Of a DNA stretch of 64,000 nucleotides, positions 8,333-17,725 are shown in pieces. The position numbers were made by a program, and so were the translations under genes. Numbering within the stretch: the stretch's first letter is position 1; every line of letters begins with the position of its first letter. This stretch comes from Mobilicoccus caccae (lineage in GTDB: Bacteria; Actinomycetota; Actinomycetes; Actinomycetales; Dermatophilaceae): positions 1-64,000 of the forward strand of contig NZ_BSUO01000002.1 of NCBI RefSeq assembly GCF_030161635.1, written 5' to 3'. The notes beneath the pieces were generated by a model, which ran no database searches, was not told where the DNA came from, and was given only the letters and a program-made list of their open reading frames with translations.

Positions 8333-8395
8333 GTGAGCTTCATGCTCTGGGGCGGTGTCCTCGCCGTGTTCGGGGTCGTGGCATTCGCATTGTGA
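8333..8395 (+). CDS. possible 20-residue membrane peptide
   Basis: GTG start preceded by a GGTGAGGG purine stretch. It encodes one hydrophobic segment, FMLWGGVLAVFGVVAFAL, and stops. Could be a real small transmembrane peptide or chance. Confidence 0.3.
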   Translation: MSFMLWGGVLAVFGVVAFAL

Positions 8396-8441
8396 TGTCC
8401 CTGCCCAGCTCATGACGCACGCCGTGACCAGGTTGCCCAGG

Positions 8442-8507
8442 GCGTCGGGGTGCTAGGCGGGGGAGTGCTTGACCACAGACGACACCGCCCGCCGTGCCCC
8501 GGCGCAG
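8442..8507. repeat. 66-bp structured direct repeat, copy 1
   Basis: Matches 35933-35998 in all but a few bases. Arms GCG/CGGGG/GGCGGG pair with CCCGCC/CCCCG/CGC around a loop containing GACCACAGA; changes between copies fall in the loop. The two copies bracket the 27.5-kb transfer region. Confidence 0.7.
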
Positions 8508-8536
8508 TCTCGCGGGCGGTGCGTCAAGGTCGTTTC

Positions 8537-11302
8537 TCAGTTCTGGGTGGTGGTGGCGCTGTAGGCGATGCGGCGGCTCTTGGCTTGGACACCGATCCAG
8601 TCGTTGACTGAGCGGACAAGGCCGGGCCGGGTGGTCGCGTCGACCTGCTGCACGACGGACACGCGCTTGCGGTGTGCTGAGGCCCAGGTCGTCCAGTCGG
8701 TCAGGTCCCGCATTGTGCGAGGCCAGTGGGCGTCAGCGGGGATCGTGACCGCGATGGTGTCGACGACCTTCGCCGCGGAGGACGCGTTCGCGATGGTGTC
8801 AGGGTCGGCGTCGATCGGGACGACCCATTCCACGCGTGCCCGTGGGTTGGCAGCGAGGATCGCCTTGGTGGCGGCCACGACCTGCTGCGCGCCTGCGCTG
8901 GTCGGTCCGGCCGGGGTGAGGCGCACGATGGGGCTAGGGGTGGCTCGGGCGATCGTCGTCCAGTCGCCGGCGTTGAGCGGGACCGCGACCACGACTTGAC
9001 CCTTGATCGCGCTCAGTTGCTTGCGGACCGCGGGGGTCAGTGAGCTGCTGTCGCGTGCGGTGACCACGGTGACGTCCTCGCCGCTGCGGGCTTTCCCGGA
9101 CCCGATAGCGGTGGCGGTCACGACGTTGCCGGTCGGCCAGGATTGACCGGACGGGACGTCAGTGCTGGTGACGTCCTTGCCGCCGATCTTCGCGGCGGGC
9201 CGCTCAGCGAGGGGCAGCGGCTCGGGGGAGTCACGGCCAATGCCTCGACGTGGGGCTCGACGGCCGGCGCCGCCGGCGTTGCGGGTGCAGGGCTCGCACC
9301 GGGCGCGGGGCGTTGAGCGTGTGGTGCAGGCGTGACCTGCTGGCTTCGAGCTGGTGCTGTGCCGCGCTGGGGGGCGATTTGGCTTGTGGTCGGAATCCGA
9401 GGCGTGGAAGTGGGGGACGGGTCCGAGGTTGTCGGCGATGACGGAATTGACGCCGGGGGTCGATCGGTTCCGGTCCCTCAGTTGGGGTCGTGCTGCTAGG
9501 TGAGGGCGACGTCGGCGCAGGCCGTGTTGGGCGAGGAGCCGGCGCGGCTGTCTCCATCGGGGGAGCAGGAACAGGCGGGCTCGGTTCGCGTGTCGGCGCG
9601 GGCGTCTCGGTGGCCGGGGCTGGTGCTGGTCGCGGCTTGCTGGTCTGCGCCGGGGCAGGTGCCTCAGCGGGCGCCGGCGGCTTGGGTGCGCTGGTCTCGG
9701 GCACCTTCGGTGCCGGTGCAGCCTCTTTCGTGGTGCTCGTGGCCGGCGCGGTCGTCGTGCTCGGCGAGGGTGGGGTCGTCGAGCTGGCCGGTGCTGGTGC
9801 GGCCGTGCTCGTGGTCGGCGAGCTGGTGCTCGGTGCGGCCGTGCTCGTGGCCGGCGCGGTCGTGCTCGTGGCCGGCGCGGTCGTGCTCGTGGCCGGCGCG
9901 GTCGTCGTGCTCGGCGAGGGTGGGGTCGTCGAGCTGGCCGGTGCTGGTGCGGCCGTGCTCGTGGTCGGCGAGCTGGTGCTCGGTGCGGCCGTGCTCGTGG
10001 CCGGCGCGGTCGTGCTCGTGGCCGGCGCGGTCGTCGTGCTCGGCGAGGGTGGGGTCGTCGAGCTGGCCGGTGCTGGTGCGGCCGTGCTCGTGGTCGGCGA
10101 GCTGGTGCTTGGTGCGGCCGTCGAGGGCGCGGCCGTGCTCGTGGTTGGGGCCGGCGCAGTCGCCGTGCCCGATGCCGGAGCGGCCGTGGTGGGCGTCGCC
10201 ACAAGGACAGGCGACACAGGATCAGGCGCGGTATCTGCGACCGGGGTCGAGGAGACGGCCACCGTCACATCGGGCACCGACGAGGGGACAGACACCGTGA
10301 CCTTCGGCGCGCTCTCGAGGTGTTGACTCCTAGGCGTCACCGCAGGCGCGGCCGTCGAGGGTGCAGTCGTGCTGGTGCTCGGTGCCGGCGCGGCCGTCTC
10401 CTCGGGTGCCGGTGCGGTCGTCGAGCTGCTGGGCGCGGCCGTCTCGGTCGTCGGTGCTGGTGCGGCCGTCTCCTCGGGTGCCGGTGCGGTCGTCGAGCTG
10501 GTGCTCGGTGCCGGCGCGGCCGTCTCCTCGGGTGCCGGTGCGGTCGTCGAGCTGCTGGGCGCGGCCGTCTCGGTCGTCGGTGCTGGTGCGGCCGTCTCCT
10601 CGGGTGCCGGTGCGGTCGTCGAGCTGCTGGGCGCGGCCGTCTCCTCGGGTGCCGGTGCGGTCGTCGAGCTGCTGGGCGCGGCCGTCTCCTCGGGTGCCGG
10701 TGCGGTCGTCGAGCTGGTGCTCGGTGCCGGCGCGGCCGTCTCCTCGGGTGCCGGTGCGGTCGTCGAGCTGCTGGGCGCGGCCGTCTCGGTCGTCGAGGGT
10801 GCAGCCGTGCTCGTGGTGCTGGGTGCGTCGGTGGCCGGGTCCGGCGGTGCGCTCGTCGTGACAGGGGTGGGCGTCTCCTCGGCCTCACGAGGAGTGGCAG
10901 GAGGGGTTGTTGCTGCGGGCGGCTGGTCGCGGTGGGGCGTGTCGTCAGGCTCGGGCTCGTCGGGGGGTGTCGTGTCGACGGGCTCGGGTGTCTCCTCGGC
11001 GGGAGGCGGCGTGTCGACGTTGTTCGCTGCGCTCGGCTCGCTTGTGGCCTGATCTGGAATCGGTGAGGACTGGTCGGAGCCGTCCGAGGGGGTGACTCCT
11101 CGGCGGTGGCCGCGACCGGCGCATTGCTTGCTTCGTCGGCCGCGGTGGGGTCGGGGTCGGCAGGTGTGCTCATCGGCGATTCGGGGGTGCTGCTGGTGGG
11201 CAGCTCGTCGGCCTGCGCCGGCTGCGCGCCGAGCAGGGCAACACCGAAGGCGAGGGGGGCGATGGCGATAAGACCGGCGTGGGTGAGGCGAGGGCGAGTC
11301 AT
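8537..11302 (-). CDS. secreted T/P/A-rich stalk protein with degenerate GH26-like C-terminal domain (three one-base frameshifts)
   Basis: Signal peptide RPRLTHAGLIAIAPLAFGVA...AQPAQA at the N-terminus, then several hundred residues of Thr/Pro/Ala/Glu-rich repeats (unit TTAPAPEETAAP), then a globular C-terminus of about 200 residues. The frame changes at G runs (plus strand) near 11088, 9451 and 9226; one extra base at each gives a single reading frame of about 920 codons. The C-terminal domain has VEWVVPIDADP and a segment around WPRTMRDLTDWTTWASAHRK that parallels the GH26 domain of the next gene (WPQHRDEDQGWKHWVDFARS), but the catalytic PEWG is replaced by VQQV, so it is probably non-enzymatic. 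No LPxTG anchor. Likely an extracellular structure made with the transfer system (inference). Confidence 0.65.
9737..10800 (-). repeat. tandem repeats encoding the T/P/A stalk
   Basis: Two repeat fields. About 9737-10110 is built of units around GTGCTCGTGGCCGGCGCGGT and a larger period of roughly 120-150 bp. About 10383-10790 has units of GTCTCCTCGGGTGCCGGTGC with variable spacers. Copy number is likely to vary and be hard to assemble. Confidence 0.75.
10324..10339. repeat. dispersed 16-bp palindrome (coding copy)
   Basis: TGACTCCTAGGCGTCA, family of 32396-32411; here inside the stalk-protein gene. Confidence 0.4.
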
Positions 11303-11338
11303 GAGGAGTCTCCTTGGTGCCGAGGGGAGCGAATGAGG

Positions 11339-13108
11339 TCAGGGGGTTGGGCCGTGCGAGTCGTCCTGGGGGGCGCTCCACTGTCCCTGGCTGGTCGTCT
11401 GGCTGCTGGGCTCCGCCTCTTGAGCGGTCTGGGTCTCGATCTGCTGGGGAGTTGCGGTGCTATCACCGGGGACCGGCGGTGCTGAGGTCGTGGGCATTCC
11501 GGTGGTCTCGGCCGCCGCTGTGGATGGCGCCGCCGTGGTGGATGGTGCTCCGGTCGCGGCCTGCTGCGGGGTCGCAGGTGCAGGCAGCGTCGAGACCGAT
11601 TGGCTCGCGCTCTTGTCAAGTTGTGCCTTTAATGCCTTAACTGCCTGGGGGACCTGCCCGTCGCCGATGGAGTTGGCGATGTATGCCTCTGGCTCGTCGA
11701 AGTAGGACTCGCCCTGGATGATTCCGTCCTTGGCGTGCTCGGAGGCGAGGTAGTCCATCACCGTCGCGATATAGAACGGGTTGTCGCCGCCGCCCTGCTT
11801 GTTGCCGGGCGCGACTCCCCACTCGGGAACGGCGAACTTCTTGCCGTGCGAACGGGCGAAATCGACCCAATGCTTCCAGCCCTGGTCTTCGTCGCGGTGT
11901 TGCGGCCACGTCGATTCGTTGTAGGCGGGCCACCAGTCGTATGCGTCGAGTCCCACGACGTCAACGACGTCGTCACCGGGCCAAGCCATGCTTGCGTCGG
12001 GGAGGGAATCGCCCTTGCCCTTGTTGGGGTTCCACGTCACCAGTAGCGACGGTCCGCCCTTCTTGAGTGACGTCGAGGCGTGTCGGAAAGCCTGCTTCCA
12101 CTGCTCGACGTTCTCCGGGGTGGCGTGGTGCTTCCATCCTCCGAGGTTGAACTCCCAACCGATGCGGGCGGTGGAGCCGGGGTAGCTCTTTTCGATCATC
12201 CGGCCCAGCTCTTCCCACTGCGCGTTGTAGCCGCCCGCGGCGGCCGTGGCGAGGTCGCCGTCCTCCTGCCAGAGGGGAACGGCGACGTCGAGCGTGCCGG
12301 TGAAGCCCGCGGGGCGAGCCATCCACCACGGGTCCATGATCGTGGCCCACGAACCGCGTGCGGGGGCGACGGAGAGTGTGTCGACCTTGCGGCCGGTGAC
12401 GTCCTGGAAGCGCCCGACGCGATCGAGGGAATGGGCGAACACGCCGTGCTTCCAAGTCAGTCCGGAAGCGTTCTGGCCGGTGGAGACCTGCCGCTGGGCG
12501 GGCGCTGCTGCGGTCGGGGTGTCGCGGGTGGCCTGCGGCGCCTGCTGACCTTCGGGGGCAACCTGTGCTGGCGCCGGTGAGGCTGTGTCAGCCACGGTCT
12601 GTTTCGGGGTCGGGTCGGCCGTCGTCGTGGGCGAGCTGGTGCTCGTTTGGGTGTGCCGTGAGGGTGCCTGAGTCAGCGGGGGAGTCGGCACGCTCGTAGC
12701 CGTCTGGGTGATCGTCGCAACCGGGTTCGTCGTGGTTGGGGTCGCCGGTTCGGTGGTGAGCGTGACGGTCGGGTCTGCCGGTGCCATCGGAGCTTGCGTC
12801 GCGGGGGCGTTGGTGCTCGTCGGGGCGGCGGTGAAGGCCGATGAGGTCGGTGCAGGCTGCTCGGTGGTGCCCGGCACGGGCCGCGCAGTGTTGGTGGGGT
12901 CCGCCACCATGAGGGGTGCGGTCCGGGTGGATGGGTCTCGCGAGACGGTGACGGTCACGACGTCGGTCGTGACGGGGATGATGACCGTCACGGCGTCGGC
13001 CGGGGTGGGGTCGGCAGCCGCGGCGGGGGCAGGCATGAGGCCGGTCCCGGCGGTCAGGGCGACGAGGGCGGCGATGGTGATGCGGGGAGTACGCACGGGC
13101 TCACTCAC
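11339..13108 (-). CDS. secreted glycoside hydrolase family 26-type enzyme on a T/P-rich stalk
   Basis: 589 residues. GTG start overlaps the stop of the upstream gene (GTGA). Signal peptide (TPRITIAALVALTAG...APAAAA), a T/P/S-rich linker to about residue 210, then a TIM-barrel GH26 domain to about residue 510 and another low-complexity tail. Proposed acid/base Glu is in RIGWEFNLGGWK (near residue 317) and nucleophile Glu in FAVPEWGV (near residue 427). GH26 enzymes mostly cleave beta-mannans or related glycans; substrate here unknown. Placed next to the transfer operon, it may loosen or bind cell-surface polysaccharide during mating (inference). Confidence 0.8.
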   Translation of the reverse strand: MSEPVRTPRITIAALVALTAGTGLMPAPAAAADPTPADAVTVIIPVTTDVVTVTVSRDPSTRTAPLMVADPTNTARPVPGTTEQPAPTSSAFTAAPTSTNAPATQAPMAPADPTVTLTTEPATPTTTNPVATITQTATSVPTPPLTQAPSRHTQTSTSSPTTTADPTPKQTVADTASPAPAQVAPEGQQAPQATRDTPTAAAPAQRQVSTGQNASGLTWKHGVFAHSLDRVGRFQDVTGRKVDTLSVAPARGSWATIMDPWWMARPAGFTGTLDVAVPLWQEDGDLATAAAGGYNAQWEELGRMIEKSYPGSTARIGWEFNLGGWKHHATPENVEQWKQAFRHASTSLKKGGPSLLVTWNPNKGKGDSLPDASMAWPGDDVVDVVGLDAYDWWPAYNESTWPQHRDEDQGWKHWVDFARSHGKKFAVPEWGVAPGNKQGGGDNPFYIATVMDYLASEHAKDGIIQGESYFDEPEAYIANSIGDGQVPQAVKALKAQLDKSASQSVSTLPAPATPQQAATGAPSTTAAPSTAAAETTGMPTTSAPPVPGDSTATPQQIETQTAQEAEPSSQTTSQGQWSAPQDDSHGPTP

Positions 13109-14725
13109 TTCTTGACGGTCGGGACGGCGGGGTTGGGTGGCAGGAGCCAAATGCGTTCCTGGCCGTTGGATGAGCTGCGCACGAGCGCGTTGCGGCCGAG
13201 CACTTCCTCGACGACGGACTCGGATGGGCTCATGAGTCCGGTCGGTGCGTCTGGGGAGACTACGACGCGCTGACCGTTGATGGTGCCGAAGGCGCGATCG
13301 GCGATGACCGAGGCGACCGAGAGAGGTCCGCCAAGGTCTGTGACCGTGCCGCGTTGCAGATCGACCAGGGCACGTCCCTCTGCGGCCTTCTTGTCTGCGC
13401 TGGTGGGGCGCGTCGCCACGATCGCCCACGTCCTCGACGAGCTGGGGAACCAGTTCAGGGCGTCTCCGGGTTTGGCGCCGGGGACTTGGCCCGCCATCAG
13501 GCGGTGAATGCCGTCGCCGGTGTCCTGATGGATGACGACCTCAAGACCTTTGCCGGTGCTGCTTGGGTGGACGGTGGCGATTGCTGGGCCCATCGCGTCG
13601 ATGACGGTTAAGGTCTCGGGCTTGGATGCGGGGGTTTCCCAGGGGTGGGCGTTTCCGGCTTCCTGGCCGGGTTTGAGCTGCCACCAGCCGGTGGGCGCGC
13701 CGGCGTTGACGTGACCGTCCGTCCACGCGCTGACTGCGGTGGCACCTTGGGGAACCTTCACGGTGGCGAGCTGCCCGGCCTGAATGAGAGCCACGGTGTC
13801 GGTGGAGGTGCCGATGAGGGGAGTGTCGCCGCGCCAGGTGATCGGCGCCGTCTCGCTGGGCAGGGCGACGCCACCCTCGGTGCCGTCGTCCACCATCCAC
13901 CACGCTAGGCGGTCTCCGACGTGGATCGCCAGAGCGCGAGAGTTGTCGATCATCGTGAGCGTCAGCGGTGATCGGACCGTGCCGCCAGGCAGGTGATGTG
14001 ACCACACGGTGCTGCCCTGGTCGTCAACGAGGGCCACCTGACGGTCGGCGGTGACGATGCCGACTTTGGTGCCGTCGACGACGGCGACCTTCTTGGCCTC
14101 GGGCATGAGGACCGGCGATGACCAGGTGGCCGACTTGGCCCATTCCAGCGGCGGTCCGGCGGGGAACTCCTCCTGGCGTGACCGCGACCGCGGTGGTCGC
14201 GCTTTGGGAGGGCGCGTCGCCGCTGACCATGGTGTGCATCGCCAGAGCGATCGCGCCGACGACGACCAGTGCGGCCAGCACGACCGCCGCCACCGAAAGC
14301 TGCCGTTTGGTGATCCGCCGGCGCAGGCCGGTCAGGGAGGCCGTGAGCGCGGTTGCGCCGGCGAGGTGCCGTGTCGGGTGTCGCCGCGGCGCGGGGGTCG
14401 TGTCCGGCAGGGACAGCGGGGCAGGAGCAGGACTCACCGCCTCTAGCTGTGTCGTCGGGTCCTCATCCTGCTCGTCATTGGGCAGGGCCAGTACCGATCC
14501 GTCGGCGTGGATTGCGACTCGCCATGAGGCGCCGTGCTCGTCGGCCATGTCTGCGTGCACCACACGACCGGGTGCTCGGTCAGCGAGGCGCGCAGCAGCT
14601 CGAAGGGCTGCCTGATCTGCCGATTCGCCTGGCTCCGGGGAGACATGACGGCCGTCGATGGTCACCTCTGGCTGACCGCTAGGTGTCAGAGTGCGCGTGA
14701 TGGCGATGAGAGGAGTGGTGGCCAT
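13105..14725 (-). CDS. membrane-anchored extracytoplasmic protein of the transfer locus (frameshifted)
   Basis: N-terminal part from ATG 14725 (AAAGG upstream): about 120 cytoplasmic residues, then one membrane span at about residues 148-175 (QLSVAAVVLAALVVVGAIAL). The frame breaks at about 14150-14170. The next frame supplies EEFPAGPPLEWAKSATW and a 330-residue outer domain rich in short beta segments (VALVDDQGSTVWSHHLPGG, RALAIHVGDRLAWWMVDDG), resembling a beta-propeller. No start or ribosome site precedes the second part, so one gene with a sequencing frameshift is favoured; unlike other cases here no long G/C run marks the spot. Function unknown. It is first in an operon with the two stalk proteins. 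Confidence 0.55.
14673..14688. repeat. dispersed 16-bp palindrome (coding copy)
   Basis: TGACCGCTAGGTGTCA inside the start of the membrane-anchored protein gene. Confidence 0.35.
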
Positions 14726-14744
14726 CGAGAGCCTTTCTGGTGGG

Positions 14745-14972
14745 CTATTCCTCCTCGACGACGGATTCCCCCAGGATGATGCGCTGGACGTCACTTCGGC
14801 GAATGCGCCACTGGCTGCCGATTTTGGTGCCGGGGAGAGCCTTCCGGTTGAGCAGCCGCATGACGGCGACCGGACGCAAGTTCAGCACTTCGGCGACGTC
14901 GGCGGTCGTCATCATCAGCGGGTAGGCCCGCAGCTCCGGGATCGTGTCGAGGTCGGTGTTCGGTTGTGTCAT
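14745..14972 (-). CDS. excisionase/MerR-type helix-turn-helix regulator
   Basis: 75 residues from ATG 14972 (GAAAGG upstream). HTH: MTTADVAEVLNLRPVAVMRL, followed by IGSQWRIRRSDVQRIIL, the usual wing of excisionase-family DNA-binding proteins. Divergent from the SSB-led transfer operon, so probably its regulator. It reads into the surface-protein operon. Confidence 0.8.
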   Translation of the reverse strand: MTQPNTDLDTIPELRAYPLMMTTADVAEVLNLRPVAVMRLLNRKALPGTKIGSQWRIRRSDVQRIILGESVVEEE

Positions 14973-15279
14973 TTGACGCGCACGCCTTTCAGCTGCGACC
15001 ACGCCATGCAGTCGACAGCGTACTCTATTGCCCGATGTGTACTTCTGTTGCCCAATCGGCTGGGATATTGCTTTGTGAAGTCCGCCGACGCCACCGCCCC
15101 ACCCGTGGGTGCCCCGCCTGATCATTCCATGACTCCTGGGTGTCAACCGTGCGACTCGCGCGCACCTAGGGTCCCGGAATCGCTTGAGTCGCAGGCGATT
15201 TCATCCCGTGTCCGGTGCTGGCATCTATCGGCTGGATGCTGCACTATGGATTCATACATGAAATCGGAGGTGGTGGGTC
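14973..15279. promoter_or_regulatory. divergent control region of the transfer locus
   Basis: Separates the HTH gene from the transfer operon. Contains two related blocks 20 bp apart, TACTCTATTGCCCGAT (15021) and TACTTCTGTTGCCCAAT (15041), resembling half of the AATAACTCTATTGCC operator; a dispersed palindrome TGACTCCTGGGTGTCA (15130-15145); and a perfect palindrome TTCATACATGAA (15251-15262) just before the SSB ribosome site. No clear -10/-35 pair chosen. Confidence 0.5.
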
Positions 15280-15729
15280 ATGTTCGAGATGTGGGGTGGC
15301 TTTGAGGGCAACTTGGTTGCCGAGCCTGAGCGCGTGGACCTCGGAGGTGATGGGCACCTGACTGAGTTCCGGATGCTTGTCGATGACGTGCGGCAGAACC
15401 GTGACCGTGCGTGGGTCAAGCGGGGCGCGATGCGGGTCAAGGTCAAGGTCGGTGGCGCGCTGGGGGAGGCCGCGGCCGAGCAACTGCACAAGGGCGACCG
15501 CGTGTATGTCGTCGGCTCGTGGCAGGTGAACGAGTGGGAGAGGACCGAGGACGGCAAGACCCGCACGGTGGTCGATCAGTGGGTGCGGGCCGGGAAGATC
15601 GCTCGGCCGCTGGATACCCGCAGGCGGCGGACCGTTGCGGGGGCCGACCCGGCTCCGTCGTCGTCGGAGGGTGAGGCTGTCAAGCCCGCCGCTGGCGATG
15701 ATGACTTCTTCGCCGGGGTTTCGGTATGA
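15280..15729 (+). CDS. ssb: single-stranded DNA-binding protein
   Basis: 149 residues, start after GGAGGTGG. OB-fold pattern: GGFEGNLVAEPE, TEFRMLVDDVRQNRDRAWVK, KGDRVYVVGSWQVNEWE. C-terminal acidic tip ends DDDFFAGVSV rather than the canonical DDIPF. First gene of the transfer operon; probably coats transferred strands. A second SSB is at 45263. Confidence 0.85.
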   Translation: MFEMWGGFEGNLVAEPERVDLGGDGHLTEFRMLVDDVRQNRDRAWVKRGAMRVKVKVGGALGEAAAEQLHKGDRVYVVGSWQVNEWERTEDGKTRTVVDQWVRAGKIARPLDTRRRRTVAGADPAPSSSEGEAVKPAAGDDDFFAGVSV

Positions 15730-16859
15730 GCAGCGCGCTTGAGGAACGGGGCGAGACCGCCGTCGACGACGGCCTGTTCGCTCGTGCGCGGGCGACGTCA
15801 CCGGCGCCGAGAGCCGCGGTCCAGAGCGAGCCGGTTCAGGAGCCCCGCAGGGTCGAGAGGAATGCACGCGCAGGCGGCGGCGTGCGCCGGTTCTCTCTAT
15901 CGCGGCCGAACTCGACGTCGAGTCGGGGCGATGAGGTCAGCGGTAATACGGGGGCGACGTCGGCGTTCATGCTCGACCCCGAGCCACGCACGGCGGTCAT
16001 GCTGCGCCGGTTCTTGCAGGTCTTGGTCGGCTTGGTGGCTTTCGTCATCGTGGCGCGTGGCATCTCCTCGCTGGTGCAGGGGCCGCCATCCGCGCCGCCG
16101 GCCCCGAGTCTGCCGGCGTCGGTTACCTTCCCCACGAGCCAGGCCGAGGGCGTCGCGGCGCGCTGGACCTCGGCCTACTTGAGCCTGAGCCCGGCGCAGT
16201 CACGGTCACGGGCGGCAGGGATGGCGCTGGATACGCCCGCCGGGTCGGCCACGGAGAACACGGGGTGGAACGGTCAGGGTGCGGTGGTGGTCCGCAATGT
16301 CGTACCGGCCGGAATCCAGGTCGTCGAGCCGACGCGGGCCGTGGTGACGGTGCTGGCACAGATCACCAACGGCAAGGCGCCCGCTCAGTGGCTTGGAGTC
16401 TCGGTGCCGGTGCACACCGATGGCGCACGGGTGCTCGTGGACGGCACGGGCGCGGCGTTCACCTCACTTCCGGGTGAGGGATCGTCACCGATGTCGCCAA
16501 CGGAGGGGCCGCGCTGTCGGGTCGGGGATGCCACCTGCACGCCCGATGCCGACCTGACCGCGCAGACCAAGGCGGGCGGGGCAGCGTTCTTCGCGGCCTT
16601 CGCGGCCCGCGATGCTGGCGCGCTGTCGCAGGCGACCGCGCCGGGAGTGAATCTGGCTCCGCTGGGAGGCACTGTGCAGCCGGTCGGGGTGAGCGAGTGG
16701 ACGGTCTATCAGGGCCAGGGGCCGACGCGCCCGGCGACCGCGACCGTGACATGGCGTCTGGGCGCGGCTGAAATTCAGCAGCGGTATCGGCTCACGCTCA
16801 CTCAGGTGAGCGCGTCTGGATCGACGAGCTGGCGCGTGGCCGGAATCACCGCAGGTTGA
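15726..16859 (+). CDS. TcpC/VirB8-type conjugation protein
   Basis: 377 residues, ATGA overlap with ssb. About 94 cytoplasmic residues, one membrane span at about 95-113 (FLQVLVGLVAFVIVARG), then an extracytoplasmic part with two NTF2-like halves typical of TcpC (first near residues 135-250, second near 280-375 ending RYRLTLTQVS). In Gram-positive systems TcpC is a core channel scaffold protein. Confidence 0.75.
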   Translation: MSSALEERGETAVDDGLFARARATSPAPRAAVQSEPVQEPRRVERNARAGGGVRRFSLSRPNSTSSRGDEVSGNTGATSAFMLDPEPRTAVMLRRFLQVLVGLVAFVIVARGISSLVQGPPSAPPAPSLPASVTFPTSQAEGVAARWTSAYLSLSPAQSRSRAAGMALDTPAGSATENTGWNGQGAVVVRNVVPAGIQVVEPTRAVVTVLAQITNGKAPAQWLGVSVPVHTDGARVLVDGTGAAFTSLPGEGSSPMSPTEGPRCRVGDATCTPDADLTAQTKAGGAAFFAAFAARDAGALSQATAPGVNLAPLGGTVQPVGVSEWTVYQGQGPTRPATATVTWRLGAAEIQQRYRLTLTQVSASGSTSWRVAGITAG

Positions 16860-16872
16860 CCACAACGTGTCA
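16857..16872. repeat. partial member of the dispersed palindrome family
   Basis: TGACCACAACGTGTCA overlaps the TGA stop of the VirB8-like gene; TGAC/GTCA ends kept, centre different. Confidence 0.25.
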
Positions 16873-16898
16873 ACCGCAACGAGAGAGAGGACTGAATC

Positions 16899-17158
16899 AT
16901 GGGTACTGGAACGGGTTTAGTGACCTGGGCGACGGCTATCGGAGGGTCTTTCTTCGCAGTCATCGTCATCATGGTCGGGCTGTGGATGCTGGCGCGGCGA
17001 GCGTGGGGGAGCTGATCGGTTTCCTCATGCTCGCGGTGGTGGTCGCGGGCTTCATTTTCCTGCCAGACGAGACCAAGAACATCTTTATCTGGCTGTGGCG
17101 CCAGACCTTCGGCGGCGGCAACGCTGGGGCTGGCACCGGCGGTAGCGGCAGTGCGTGA
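16899..17158 (+). CDS. VirB2/VirB3-like small membrane protein (one-base frameshift)
   Basis: As read, ATG 16899 gives 38 residues ending RRAWGS. Adding one G to GGGGG at about 17005 gives 86 residues with two membrane spans (GGSFFAVIVIMVGLWMLA and LIGFLMLAVVVAGFIFL) and a Gly-rich tail. Position between VirB8- and VirB3/PrgI-like genes fits the pilin/small channel subunit of these systems. Start follows GAGAGAGAGG. Confidence 0.65.
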
Positions 17159-17714
17159 GGGGCGGACGATCACCCGCAGCATGCGGATCGAGCCTCGGCA
17201 GCACGAGCTTTTCGGCGTCGATCTTGGTGAGGGCGTGCCCCGCGCCGCTCTGGGGTGGGGCGTCATGGTCTATCTGGCCTGGTGGGTCCTGCTGAGCGTG
17301 TTGCGGGTCCCCTGGATTCCTCCGCTGGTCGCGCTGTGGATGGTGCCGCCCTCGATCTTCGCGTGGCTGGGGTGGCAGGAAGGACGGTGCTCGCGCCGTC
17401 GTCGCGTCACCGATTGGATGCTGAGCTTGCGATGGATCGTGCGTGCTCATCAGCCAGTGATCGGGCTGGGGCGCAGGCAGCCGGATCGGGAGGAGTGCCT
17501 TCCGGTGCGGGAGCGGATTCGGTCTCGCACCGCTGGGTGGCAGGACGTGTTGCGGCCGGGTCAGGTCGCCACTCATCGCACGTACACGGGGCCCCGGCAG
17601 TCGATCGACATGAGGCAGGGACGCGCTGTCCTGCTGGCACCGCGGGTGCAGCTCATCGGGACTGAGGAAGCACGAGCACGGCTGGTGCGATCCCGGCAAG
17701 AACGACGGAAGTAG
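17151..17714 (+). CDS. PrgI/VirB3-type inner-membrane protein
   Basis: 187 residues, GTG start overlapping the previous gene. Two close membrane spans at about residues 36-75 (VYLAWWVLLSVLRVPWI, LVALWMVPPSIFAWLGW), then a basic cytoplasmic domain. This hairpin protein directly before a VirB4 gene is typical of SCO6880-type transfer clusters. Confidence 0.7.
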   Translation: MREGRTITRSMRIEPRQHELFGVDLGEGVPRAALGWGVMVYLAWWVLLSVLRVPWIPPLVALWMVPPSIFAWLGWQEGRCSRRRRVTDWMLSLRWIVRAHQPVIGLGRRQPDREECLPVRERIRSRTAGWQDVLRPGQVATHRTYTGPRQSIDMRQGRAVLLAPRVQLIGTEEARARLVRSRQERRK

Positions 17715-17725
17715 GGCGAGGTCAT

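Noticed and set aside
9737..10800. Long open frames on the plus strand opposite the stalk-protein gene
   Set aside because: They are made only of repeat translations (poly Val-Gly-Ala or Arg-rich), have no ribosome sites, and the minus strand carries the signal peptide and globular domain.
11339..13108. Sortase-anchored surface proteins
   Set aside because: No LPxTG-type motif or C-terminal membrane span in either stalk protein; secretion without covalent anchoring is assumed.
16899..17158. Programmed frameshift in the VirB2-like gene
   Set aside because: Many unrelated genes break at the same kind of G/C run and the two overlap copies differ at such runs, so base-calling error is simpler.
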